NCBI GenBank assembly: GCA_020427155.1 | Contig: JAGQOW010000047.1 | Location: 1-32,995 of the forward strand | Source: Planctomycetales bacterium | GTDB taxonomy: Bacteria > Planctomycetota > Planctomycetia > Pirellulales > Lacipirellulaceae | Length of the DNA stretch: 32,995 nt | Reading direction: 5' to 3' | Shown here: one piece after another, positions 1 through 6,603 of the stretch | Position numbering within the stretch: the stretch's first letter is position 1 | Layout of the letters: each line of letters begins with the position of its first letter | Program-made: the position numbers and the translations under genes | The notes under the pieces: model-generated | Told to the model about the DNA's origin: nothing | Seen by the model: only the letters and a program-made list of their open reading frames with translations | Database searches by the model: none

Positions 1-789
1 CGCCGCTGTCCGAAAGTCGTGGGCTATCGCAATAGAGAGAGCCTTGCGAATGATGGTTCGCAATGAACGCGGAATGTGTGGCAAGTAGTCGTTTCTGTCA
101 GGGAACTTGCCGGCCACTGTCATTCTCTCAAATTCGTCATCGCTGCTAGGAACTTGACGCTTGTAAAACGGATCTCCGTTTAGTGCTCGATAGAGCAGTA
201 GTCCGACGTGATAGATATCGGTGGCGTTCGAGCCAATGGCGTTGTTCAAGTAATACTCTGGGGGGACGCCATCTGGATACAAAGGTGGAAGGTCAACTAT
301 TCCGCTCCGGGCTATTGCTCGCGCCTGGCCAAAATCTGCAACCATTGGTGTATCATTATCGGAAAACAGTAAGTTACTTGGCTTGATATCAAAATGCACA
401 TATCCAGCTTGGTGAATCTTACTAAGTCCATTCAATAAATCCTGGACTATCTTGATAACCAAGGCAACAGGAAGCGGCCCGCCCTCTATGCGATCATGCA
501 ATGAACCATTCTTGTAGTATGGCATTGTAATGCAGACCTTCTTTTTTAGGTCACACGCATAGGCAATCAAAACAACATTTGGATGACTCCTAGCACTTGA
601 CATCGCCTTTGCTTCGGTGAAGTAGTCATTGAGGAATTGCTGTTTCAATTGGGCTTTAGGAATCTCTTTGGCCGCCAACTCCCTGCCGGTGTAAGTGTCT
701 TTGACTAGAAACACCTCAGAGTTCATGCCTTGCCCATTTCCAATAGGACGAATCTTTTCATAGCATATACGTCCGGTAACTACGTCCAT
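1..789 (-). CDS. Ser/Thr protein kinase, non-RD type, C-terminus cut by window edge
   Basis: The frame is open from the ATG at 789 to base 1 (263 codons, no stop), so the C-terminus lies outside the window. The translation shows the Hanks kinase landmarks in order: a glycine loop (IGNGQG), the ATP-binding Lys (AAKEI), the helix-C Glu (FTEAKAM), the catalytic loop VHFDIKPSN, the metal-binding DFG (VADFGQAR), a PPE in place of APE, and the helix-F Asp (ATDIYHVG). The catalytic loop has HFD where most bacterial kinases have HRD, so this is a non-RD kinase that should not need the usual activation-loop charge switch. Its ATG directly follows the TAA of the preceding gene (TAAATG), so translation is probably coupled. 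It is the third gene of an operon with a ribbon-helix-helix protein and an RNase H-fold protein. Kinase activity is well supported; the substrate is unknown. Confidence 0.92.
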   Translation of the reverse strand, partial: MDVVTGRICYEKIRPIGNGQGMNSEVFLVKDTYTGRELAAKEIPKAQLKQQFLNDYFTEAKAMSSARSHPNVVLIAYACDLKKKVCITMPYYKNGSLHDRIEGGPLPVALVIKIVQDLLNGLSKIHQAGYVHFDIKPSNLLFSDNDTPMVADFGQARAIARSGIVDLPPLYPDGVPPEYYLNNAIGSNATDIYHVGLLLYRALNGDPFYKRQVPSSDDEFERMTVAGKFPDRNDYLPHIPRSLRTIIRKALSIAIAHDFRTAA

Positions 790-1257
790 TTAATTCTCCA
801 AGGCGGCAACAGCTACTAGAATCGACTCTCGCACCTTTTTGTCTTTTCTTGGCCAAGCCAAGCCCCTGAGGTCGTCGCTGGTAAGATAATCCCTGATGGC
901 TTTACTTCCCACGTACCTGCCAATTGTACCCAGCGGTCCTGCAACACCTAAGGGTATATTTGCTGCGGCGCAAGCCTCTATTAGGACCCCCTCCATTCTC
1001 AACCTTGTGTCGTCGCTCTTTGATCCTGCATTACGGCGACTGTATTCTGGGAAGCGTATCGCACCAGATTCAACGTGATTGCGTTCGATTTCGTCAATGA
1101 GCCTCTGACGCACGTAAGTAAACTGATCCGCAATACTTTGATAAGCACTGGGCACTGTAATTTTATCGTGCTCAATTAAGATGGGACTAGCTCGCGTTCC
1201 TTCTACAACAGCCCAAAAGACAGCGGTTGGCTCCGCTCTCAAACCGATGCTGCGCAT
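790..1257 (-). CDS. Predicted RNase H/RuvC-fold protein (DUF3010-like)
   Basis: This 155-residue protein begins with two strands (RSIGLRA and AVFWAVVEG), then a long helix, a strand ending in GAIRFPE, a helix with the motif LRMEGVLIEACAA, and a final helix (VRESILVAVAAL). The order, and the R-x-x-x-G...(R/K)MEG pattern, resemble the DUF3010 family, which is predicted to have an RNase H-like fold. The acidic residue expected on strand 1 of active RuvC enzymes is not obvious, although the Glu after strand 4 and the Glu on the last helix could be remnants of an active site. A clear Shine-Dalgarno (GGAGG) sits right after the stop of the upstream regulator gene, about 10 bp away, and its own stop abuts the kinase ATG. 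Function is unknown; the assignment comes from remembered motif patterns and is moderate. Confidence 0.72.
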   Translation of the reverse strand: MRSIGLRAEPTAVFWAVVEGTRASPILIEHDKITVPSAYQSIADQFTYVRQRLIDEIERNHVESGAIRFPEYSRRNAGSKSDDTRLRMEGVLIEACAAANIPLGVAGPLGTIGRYVGSKAIRDYLTSDDLRGLAWPRKDKKVRESILVAVAALEN

Positions 1258-1267
1258 GTCGCCCTCC

Positions 1268-1471
1268 TTATTGATACTGCTTTAGTTCTCGCTTCGCCGT
1301 CTTCAGCAAGCGGTCGCGTATCCACTCTGACAACGACATCCCTGCCGCCTCAGCAGCCTCTTCCAGAAGTTCTTTATCCGCATCTACAGCGCGAACGTAC
1401 AGGCGGGTGGACTGAGCTTTGTCGCCTTTGGGGGGCCGGCCACCGAGTAGTTTAGATCGTTCTTTGGCCAT
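1268..1471 (-). CDS. Ribbon-helix-helix DNA-binding protein, likely autorepressor
   Basis: This 67-residue protein has a basic N-terminus (MAKERSKLLGGRPPKG), a short strand (STRLYVRAV) and two helices (DKELLEEAAEAAG and SLSEWIRDRLLKTAK), the Arc/CopG/MobA-type ribbon-helix-helix layout. Such proteins bind palindromic DNA as dimers and commonly repress their own operon. A perfect palindrome lies across its start codon (1471-1489), as expected for an autoregulator or antitoxin-like protein. It is the first gene of the operon that continues into the RNase H-fold gene and the kinase. No Shine-Dalgarno is visible before the ATG, and the predicted transcription start is at or beside the ATG, so the mRNA may be leaderless. 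An antitoxin role is possible but not shown. Confidence 0.85.
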   Translation of the reverse strand: MAKERSKLLGGRPPKGDKAQSTRLYVRAVDADKELLEEAAEAAGMSLSEWIRDRLLKTAKRELKQYQ

Positions 1472-1489
1472 GTGCGTATTGTACGCACA
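1471..1489. promoter_or_regulatory. Perfect 19-bp palindromic operator across the regulator start codon
   Basis: The sequence is tgtgcgta-ttg-tacgcaca, two perfect 8-bp arms around a 3-bp centre. It covers the first base of the ribbon-helix-helix ATG (minus strand, 1471) and the predicted minus-strand -10 box (1478-1483), so a bound repressor would block both polymerase and ribosome. The likely ligand is the regulator encoded immediately next to it. The palindrome is seen directly; the ligand is inferred. Confidence 0.85.
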
Positions 1490-1507
1490 GAAATATCAAG
1501 ATTTCAA
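1472..1507 (-). promoter_or_regulatory. Predicted promoter of the RHH/RNase H-fold/kinase operon, leaderless
   Basis: On the minus strand a -35-like TTGAAA (complement of 1502-1507) and a -10-like TACAAT (complement of 1478-1483) are 18 bp apart, each one mismatch from the sigma-70 consensus. Only six bases (ACGCAC) separate the -10 box from the ATG at 1471, so transcription would start at or next to the start codon. No ribosome binding site is visible, which fits a leaderless mRNA. Confidence 0.6.
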
Positions 1508-1535
1508 CCCATTTCTTATTGCGGGATTGCAGTTT

Positions 1536-1549
1536 TGTGCGTACAATAC
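1536..1549 (+). promoter_or_regulatory. Second, half-degenerate copy of the operator
   Basis: The 14 bases tgtgcgtacaatac are identical to the first 14 bases of the 1471-1489 operator read on the other strand. The following bases (tattg) no longer match the second arm (gcaca). It contains a plus-strand TACAAT (1542-1547) that could act as a weak -10 box facing the transposase, but no good -35 is seen 17 bp upstream. It may be an auxiliary site for the same regulator. Confidence 0.55.
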
Positions 1550-1563
1550 TATTGTGTTAAAAA

Positions 1564-1591
1564 CCCCGGCAGGGCAGCAACCCAACCGGGG
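1564..1591. repeat. GC-rich inverted repeat upstream of the transposase
   Basis: ccccgg (1564-1569) and ccgggg (1586-1591) form a 6-bp stem with a 16-base loop. It lies between the regulator operators and the transposase and may belong to the end of the insertion element, but I could not pair it with a matching inverted repeat downstream of the transposase. Confidence 0.35.
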
Positions 1592-1639
1592 CGACCACAA
1601 CCGGGCTTTCGCCAGATCGTAGCTGGTAACCTCATTCTA

Positions 1640-1670
1640 GCGAGAGCCCCAAAAACGGGAAGGTTTTCGC
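1640..1670 (+). promoter_or_regulatory. Hairpin immediately before the transposase start
   Basis: gcgagagcc (1640-1648) can pair with ggttttcgc (1662-1670) as a 9-bp stem with two G-U pairs. The right arm ends one base before the ATG at 1672 and the loop contains the Shine-Dalgarno-like gggaa. Such a structure could limit transposase translation, which is common in insertion sequences. The effect is inferred. Confidence 0.35.
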
Positions 1671-1671
1671 T

Positions 1672-2580
1672 ATGGCTCGCATTTTGGCCCCTGAGAAACA
1701 GCGTATGGCCCTGCAACTTTTGGTTGAGGGCAGCTCTCTCCGATCGATTACTCGAATTACAGGCATCCACAGGACCACGGTGATGAACCTACTGGTTCGG
1801 TTCGGGGATGCTTGCCGACAGTTCATGGATGAAGAAATACTGGGCCTTCGTTTAGAGCACATCCAATGTGAGGAAATCTGGACTTTTGTTCAAAAGAAGC
1901 AAGCCCGTGTTCACGTTGAGGATCATCACAATCACTCTATCGGTGATATGTATTTGTGGACTGCTCTCGATACTGAAACCAAGTTGATTCCCACGTTTGC
2001 CATAGGCAAACGCTCAGCCGATATGGCTCGTCGGCTAATGAGCGACTTGGCTAGCCGATTGATTCTCCCAGGTGCCGGCAGTGCTGACCGGCACGCCTAT
2101 TGAGAGTATGATTACCGACCAGTAATCCAGATCAGCACGGATGCTTTTGCGGCTTACCCCGAAGCTGTGGACTTGGCTTTCGGCCCATACGTTAAGTTTG
2201 GAACCATCGTGAAGGACCACCGCAATGCCGATCGTAAGCCTGGCAATTACTCGCCCTCGCAAATGGTAGGTGCGAAGCGGCGAGCACGTTTTGGCATGCG
2301 AAAAGAGGAGGCTCGGTCGATTTGCACGTCACATGTCGAGCGCAACAATTTGACGATTCGCACCTTTATGAAGCGGTTCAACAGGCTCACCCTCGGATTC
2401 TCGAAGAAGTTGGAGAACTTGGCAGCAGCCACGGCTCTCCACATGGCCTATTACAATTTCGTGTGGAAGCCGAGTACGTTGAAGGGGAGTACGCCTGCAA
2501 TGGCGGCTGGAGTTACCCAGAGACTCTGGAGGTTTGATATGCTATTCGAGGAGGTCAAAAGCCGTTATCTACAATTTTGA
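1672..2580 (+). pseudogene. IS1-like DDE transposase interrupted by an in-frame TGA
   Basis: The first part (1672-2103) has an N-terminal helix-turn-helix (SLRSITRITGIHRTTVMNLL) followed by IQCEEIWTFVQKKQ and FAIGKRSADMARRLMSDLASRL. After a single TGA at 2101-2103 the same frame continues with QISTDAFAAYPEAV, CTSHVERNNLTIRTFMKRF and ENLAAATALHMAYYNF up to a natural stop at 2578-2580. Both halves match IS1-like transposases of planctomycetes, so the frame is intact apart from the TGA (301 residues in all). The middle Asp (STD) and the Glu (HVER) of the DDE triad are visible. The first position reads CEEIW where I would expect CDEIW, so that Asp may also be lost. The copy is probably dead unless the TGA is read through. 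Element ends and a target-site duplication were not resolved. Confidence 0.82.
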
Positions 2581-2598
2581 TTTCGTGGGAGACCCGAT

Positions 2599-2832
2599 AT
2601 GAAAGTCGAAATTCAGGAATGCAAGTTCAACTGTCCAAAGTGCAAACAGTCTGGTCTCAAGGTCATATCGCGAGGCGAGACGCCAATATACTACCATTGC
2701 GGAGGATGTAAGCTTAGGTTCACGGCCTCATGGAAGTGGGAGGACGAGAAGCAACTACAGGAATTAGCCGTTCTCGATGTCAATGGAGAACAGGAGACAT
2801 TTGTACTTGGTAAAACTGCCTTTGGGGAATAA
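2599..2832 (+). CDS. Small zinc-ribbon protein
   Basis: This 77-residue protein has a four-Cys zinc ribbon: CPKC near residue 13 and YHCGGC near residue 33, with an aromatic-rich second half (YYHCGGCKLRFTASWKW). The C-P-x-C...Y-x-C-x-x-C-x-x-x-F spacing resembles the zinc fingers found at the start of InsA-type transposition proteins, but it is also common in unrelated small zinc ribbons. The gene starts 18 bp after the transposase stop with a weak ribosome site (gggaga), so it may be a passenger or relic of the element, or an independent host gene. Nucleic-acid binding is a reasonable guess; no partner is known. Confidence 0.6.
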   Translation: MKVEIQECKFNCPKCKQSGLKVISRGETPIYYHCGGCKLRFTASWKWEDEKQLQELAVLDVNGEQETFVLGKTAFGE

Positions 2833-2902
2833 TTGAGACTGTACCACCACCCGCACTCGGCGATTCTTGCTGTCTTGACGAGCCATCCTTTAGAATCGGC
2901 GT

Positions 2903-3928
2903 ATGTCTGCCAACGGCTCTACAGCTTCGATGCCTTTGCCGCTACTGATTACCGGCGTCGCGGGCGTTGCCGGGTATAACGCGCTTGCCTACTTTCAGCA
3001 GAAGTATCCTGGCCAGGTAATTGGCATTCGCCAAGAAGACAATTGGCCGCTTTGCGGGCCTGGGATCGAAGCATGCAATGCCGAAGATCGCCAGGCGCTG
3101 GCTCGGCTGTTCGATCGGTACCAGTTTCGCTCGGTGCTCAACTGCGCGGGCAACTGTGCATTGCGATCGTGCGAACTCGATACGCGACTCGCCTGGCGAA
3201 CCAATGTGGAAGGGTTGGTCAGCCTGCTGTCGATCATTGCTGAGCAGCCGGTCAGGCTGGTCCATACGTCGATCGACCTGGTCTTCGGCGGGCGCGACGG
3301 CGGACCCTCTGCGTGGGACGGCCACGAGGAACATCAGCCGACCGATCCGGTGACGGTCTACGGCAAGACCATGGTCGCAGCCGAGCGGCTGTTGGCCGAT
3401 TGGATGCCGCAAAGCTGCACGCTGAGGATTTCGCTGCCGATGGGCATCAGCTTCAATGGCCACGCGGGCGCAATCGATTGGATTCAGTCGCGCTTCAAGA
3501 AGGGTCGCCCGGCAACGCTCTACTTCGACGAGGTGCGAACGCCGACCTACACCGACTGCTTGAACCGTGTCTACGAGCGTGCGTTAACCAAGAACCTGAC
3601 AGGGCTCTACCATGCGGGTGGACCTCGCTCGCTCTCGCTGTACCAGATTGCCCAAATCGTCAATCGCGTGGGAGGCTACGATCCGAGCTTGCTGATGGGT
3701 TGCAACCGCATCGAGGCGGGACCGATGCCGCCGCGAGCGGGGAACGTGACACTCGACTCGAGCAAGTTGGCGGCTGAACTCGGGTTTACGCCCTTCGATC
3801 CGTGGCCGTTGGACGATGCGATGAGCCCTACCCACGAACTCTGGCACTATGATCGGCAGGGACAGTGCGGCTCGCCCGATCTACTGGCAAGCATTCTCTA
3901 CCGCAATCCGCGCTCGGCCATCAGTTAG
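2903..3928 (+). CDS. RmlD-like sugar-nucleotide reductase/epimerase (extended SDR)
   Basis: This 341-residue protein has an N-terminal Rossmann motif (ITGVAGVAGYNAL, the extended-SDR GxxGxxG), the RmlD-like segment SVLNCAGNCALRSCE, the active-site YGKTMVAAE (YxxxK), and the C-terminal substrate region with VRTPTYTDCL and GLYHAGGPRSLSLYQIA. The layout matches dTDP-4-dehydrorhamnose reductase (RmlD) and related NAD(P)H-dependent nucleotide-sugar enzymes. No other rhamnose-pathway gene is next to it, so the substrate is uncertain. The ATG at 2903 lacks a strong Shine-Dalgarno; a start a few codons later (MPLPLLITG) is possible and would place the Rossmann strand at the N-terminus. Its 3' end overlaps that of the convergent NUDIX gene by 8 bp. 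Confidence 0.88.
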   Translation: MSANGSTASMPLPLLITGVAGVAGYNALAYFQQKYPGQVIGIRQEDNWPLCGPGIEACNAEDRQALARLFDRYQFRSVLNCAGNCALRSCELDTRLAWRTNVEGLVSLLSIIAEQPVRLVHTSIDLVFGGRDGGPSAWDGHEEHQPTDPVTVYGKTMVAAERLLADWMPQSCTLRISLPMGISFNGHAGAIDWIQSRFKKGRPATLYFDEVRTPTYTDCLNRVYERALTKNLTGLYHAGGPRSLSLYQIAQIVNRVGGYDPSLLMGCNRIEAGPMPPRAGNVTLDSSKLAAELGFTPFDPWPLDDAMSPTHELWHYDRQGQCGSPDLLASILYRNPRSAIS

Positions 3929-4448
3929 GTTGCTTCTGCCTGAGCCGATCCCACAATAAGATGCCTACCAAGGATTTGGCATCTTCGATTTCGCCGCTCT
4001 CCGCCATGCGAACGGCCTCTTGCCAATCGACGACGAGGTTTTCGATCTCTTCACCCGCTTCACGAGCCGGCTCGCCGGGAGCCAGGTCTTGAGCGACGAA
4101 GAGGTGCATGCGTTCGTTGAGAATTCCGGGCGACATGAAGAAGGGAGGCAGCTCTTGCCAGTGCCGGGCGATGTACCCGGTTTCTTCTTGGAGTTCGCGG
4201 ATGGCGGTGTCTCGGGGAGGCTCGTCGCGGTCGAGAGTACCTGCAGGTAACTCGACGAGAGTCTTGCCGACGGCGACACGATGATTGCGGATCAAGCAGA
4301 CATGATCCGCATCGACCATGGGGACGATGACGACCGCCCCGGGATGGACAACAACCTGCCTTCTGACCGCGGGCTGATCGGGGCTGGTCTCGATGAGGTG
4401 TTCGACAACGTCAAATCTGGAGGTCGTTAAGAGCGTTTTGGGTTTCAT
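3921..4448 (-). CDS. NUDIX hydrolase, ADP-ribose pyrophosphatase type
   Basis: The protein contains the full Nudix box G-x5-E-x7-REUxEExGU: GTLDRDEPPRDTAIRELQEETGY, seen around the middle with the Glu residues of RELQEETG as metal ligands. The sequence before it (VELPAG) and the 175-residue length fit the ADP-sugar pyrophosphatase branch (NudF-like), which cleaves ADP-ribose and related ADP-sugars in the cytoplasm. I chose the ATG at 4448 (MKPKTLLTT) because homologues usually begin close to this point; an upstream in-frame ATG at 4487 would add 13 residues without family similarity. Neither start has a convincing Shine-Dalgarno. The exact substrate cannot be read from sequence. Confidence 0.88.
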   Translation of the reverse strand: MKPKTLLTTSRFDVVEHLIETSPDQPAVRRQVVVHPGAVVIVPMVDADHVCLIRNHRVAVGKTLVELPAGTLDRDEPPRDTAIRELQEETGYIARHWQELPPFFMSPGILNERMHLFVAQDLAPGEPAREAGEEIENLVVDWQEAVRMAESGEIEDAKSLVGILLWDRLRQKQPN

Positions 4449-4774
4449 AAGTAGGACAAGTTTGAGAACCGATGAGTTAAGAATCAACGAGACACGAGCT
4501 TGGTTGCATCGGTCTCAGAGAGATTGTAAGCCAGAGGATCGATCCATTGACAGCTTACCTGATGGCAAAAAAACCTGTCGTCAACCGCTTGGTCATCTTG
4601 CAGCTGATTGCTACACTGCCGACATACATAATGCCGTTGTCGTCATCGAGCCGTTCCGGCCTGTCATCTCTGTCGGAATGGCTCTTATCTTGCGCTGACG
4701 GTCCGGTTCTATTGTAGCGGCCTCTCGATGGCGTTGAACGCGGCGGCGAGCAAGAACTGGGGCATGAAGGCTTG
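4449..4774. other. Intergenic region between NUDIX and rdgB genes
   Basis: No plausible gene is seen in these 326 bp. It holds one notable inverted repeat (4648-4684). It should contain the promoter of the minus-strand NUDIX gene and the end of the rdgB transcript, but I see no strong -10/-35 pair. Confidence 0.5.
4648..4684. repeat. Inverted repeat downstream of rdgB
   Basis: gagccgttccg (4648-4658) and cggaatggctc (4674-4684) form an 11-bp stem with one G-U pair and a 15-base loop. It lies about 90 bp beyond the rdgB stop. There is no T-run on either side, so it is at best a weak or factor-dependent terminator. Confidence 0.4.
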
Positions 4775-5401
4775 CTAAGTCCAAGAGCCGCTGCCAGCAA
4801 GATGAGTCAACAGAGGAACGATCGCTCGCATAGCACGGCCTCGGTGGCTGATCACCTTTTTCACGCTGGGGCCTAGTTCGCCAAAGGTACGGTGGTATTC
4901 GACGATCTCAAACAGCGGATCGTAGCCGAAGCCGTTCGTGCCAGCCGCTTCGAAGCGGATTCTGCCGCGACAGATTCCTGAACTCTCCGCACGAATCGCA
5001 CCGCTGGGGTCGGCAAGCGCCACATGGCAGTAATACTGCGCGCCGCGCTTTTCCCAGGGAACCTTGCTCAGCACCGCCAGGAGCTTTTCGTTGTTGTCCT
5101 CGTCGGTCGCTTCTTCGCCGGCAAAGCGGGCGGAGTAAATGCCTGGTTTGCCACCCAAAGCGTCGATCTCAATGCCGCTATCATCGGCTAGTACCCAGGC
5201 GCCCAAGTGCTTCGCTTGCTGCGAGGCTTTCTTCTGGGCGTTGGCGGCAAAGGTCTGGCCGTCTTCCACCACTGCGAGCGGATTGGCAAAGTCTTTCAGC
5301 GTTTGCACATGAAAGCCATGGGGGCGCAGCAGTTCAGCCAGTTCACGACCCTTGGCGAGATTCGTCGTGCCGATGGTGAGATTCAAGGCAGCGGGGCTCA
5401 T
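4775..5401 (-). CDS. rdgB: RdgB/HAM1 non-canonical purine NTP pyrophosphatase
   Basis: This 208-residue protein has the family signatures in order: the N-terminal TTNLAKGREL (T/SxNxxK), the central LADDSGIEIDALGGKPGIYSAR, and the C-terminal FGYDPLFE and SHRGRAM. The enzyme hydrolyses dITP, ITP and XTP to monophosphates in the cytoplasm, keeping deaminated purines out of DNA and RNA. The length is normal for the family (about 195-210). Its ATG overlaps the TGA of the upstream secreted-protein gene (ATGA), so translation is coupled although the two functions look unrelated. It is followed by a non-coding stretch with a possible hairpin. Confidence 0.96.
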   Translation of the reverse strand: MSPAALNLTIGTTNLAKGRELAELLRPHGFHVQTLKDFANPLAVVEDGQTFAANAQKKASQQAKHLGAWVLADDSGIEIDALGGKPGIYSARFAGEEATDEDNNEKLLAVLSKVPWEKRGAQYYCHVALADPSGAIRAESSGICRGRIRFEAAGTNGFGYDPLFEIVEYHRTFGELGPSVKKVISHRGRAMRAIVPLLTHLAGSGSWT

Positions 5402-6603
5402 TTGCGCGCGTAAGCCGAGCTAATCGAACGACGGGGGACTTGCACGGGTTGCGGGATGATGTCCATCGGAATGCCCACGAATTGTTTGGGATGAAACCCT
5501 TCGGAGACCTGGCCCAAATTGTTTTGGAACATGCTCATGAACTGTTGTTTGCTGCGCTCTTCAAGTATTCTACTTTCTCTCGGAGCAGGTCGATTGAAGA
5601 CGCTATTGGGAGACGTGGCTCCGAACGTGTTGTAGATGATCTGAGCGTCGCGGCTGTCCAGAGTGATGCGACCGTCAGGCAGCGTTTGGCCACTATCGAA
5701 CGAGCCAACCGCCACATAGCTTTCGTTGCGATCGTGAAACTCATAGGCTTCCCAGCCCTTTTCGCGAAGCGCGACGGTGAGCAGATGAGCCTTTTCTCCG
5801 GCAACGACCAAGGGATCGTCCTTTGAAGCCCGGCGAGTTTTGGCGTTCGAATCCGCTTCGTCTGATGCTTGTAGTGAGGTTCGCCCTTGGAACGTTGCGA
5901 CCCGGATCGAATAGCGACCCGGGCATTTCATCAGGGTGTACTCAAGGCCTTCGTTCCACTTGGCAATGTCTTCGTCGACTCCTTGAGGCACGAAGTACTC
6001 TTTTGGGAGCAGGGGATTGCGCGTAATGAATGCGTGGCCCATGGGACCTTTTTTGTTCTTTGCGCCAACCTTTTCCCGCACATAGTTGTGGAATTGTCGC
6101 ACTGTTGCGAGGCTTTGCGAAGTCGACTCGTGATCCTCCGGATTCAAGGTTTCGGGTGCAATCTGCTTGATCTGCTGGAGCAGTTTGCTGGCATCGGGAT
6201 CGTCGACAGAAGGAAACTCGCCGACGAGGACTGCGTGCTCTTGTATCTGGTTGCCGCGTTGGTAGCGGCGACGAATGCGCGACCCGTAGTCGTCGACGCC
6301 GCGCCCCAGGTCGGTCTCGTCTTGTTGAAACGTCATCCCGTAGTAATAGGCCGGAAAGCGGTAGTTGCTGCGGAGTTCAAGAATCAGTTCGTGCGCTTGC
6401 GCTTCGGCCTCGGGGCCAGAGAAAGTGGCTGCCAGGATTAGCCAAGGACCATGCTCTCGGGTCAGTGCGTATTCTGCCTCGGGGTCTGCCTCGACTTGTT
6501 TGCGAGGAACCAGCTTTTGCCAAAGTGGCTGGGCCCCGAAGGCCGCACTTTCAAGGCCTAACAGAAGACAGAGGGCTATCTGCACTAGCAACATAGAACG
6601 CAT
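5398..6603 (-). CDS. Secreted SPOR-like protein of unknown function
   Basis: I place the start at the ATG at 6603 because a good Shine-Dalgarno (gaggag) lies just upstream and the product then begins with a signal peptide (MRSMLLVQIALCLLLGLESAAFGAQ). The mature part of about 375 residues contains two segments that look like SPOR modules: HGPWLILAATFSG...AHELILELR near the start, and YSIRVATFQG...AHLLTVALREKGWEAY...YVAVGSF near the end. SPOR domains bind denuded glycan strands of peptidoglycan in other bacteria, so a cell-envelope role is possible. The middle (GPMGHAFITRNPLLP) has no known match that I recall. The stop overlaps the rdgB start by 4 bp. The SPOR assignment is inferred from pattern. 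Confidence 0.8.
   Translation of the reverse strand: MRSMLLVQIALCLLLGLESAAFGAQPLWQKLVPRKQVEADPEAEYALTREHGPWLILAATFSGPEAEAQAHELILELRSNYRFPAYYYGMTFQQDETDLGRGVDDYGSRIRRRYQRGNQIQEHAVLVGEFPSVDDPDASKLLQQIKQIAPETLNPEDHESTSQSLATVRQFHNYVREKVGAKNKKGPMGHAFITRNPLLPKEYFVPQGVDEDIAKWNEGLEYTLMKCPGRYSIRVATFQGRTSLQASDEADSNAKTRRASKDDPLVVAGEKAHLLTVALREKGWEAYEFHDRNESYVAVGSFDSGQTLPDGRITLDSRDAQIIYNTFGATSPNSVFNRPAPRESRILEERSKQQFMSMFQNNLGQVSEGFHPKQFVGIPMDIIPQPVQVPRRSISSAYARK

Noticed and set aside
1472..1783. Plus-strand 103-codon open frame overlapping the transposase start
   Set aside because: Crosses the operator sites and hairpin and translates to no family pattern.
2072..2103. Selenocysteine insertion at the transposase TGA, with the dyad as a SECIS
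   Set aside because: A bacterial SECIS lies just downstream of the TGA, not upstream, and transposases are not selenoproteins.
2041..2110. A small palindromic insertion splitting the transposase
   Set aside because: The residues around the TGA (LPGAGSADRHAY and the following QISTD) fit the length I recall for the family, so a single nonsense codon is simpler than an insertion.
4393..4698. Plus-strand 101-codon open frame before rdgB
   Set aside because: Starts inside the NUDIX gene and has no ribosome site or family pattern.
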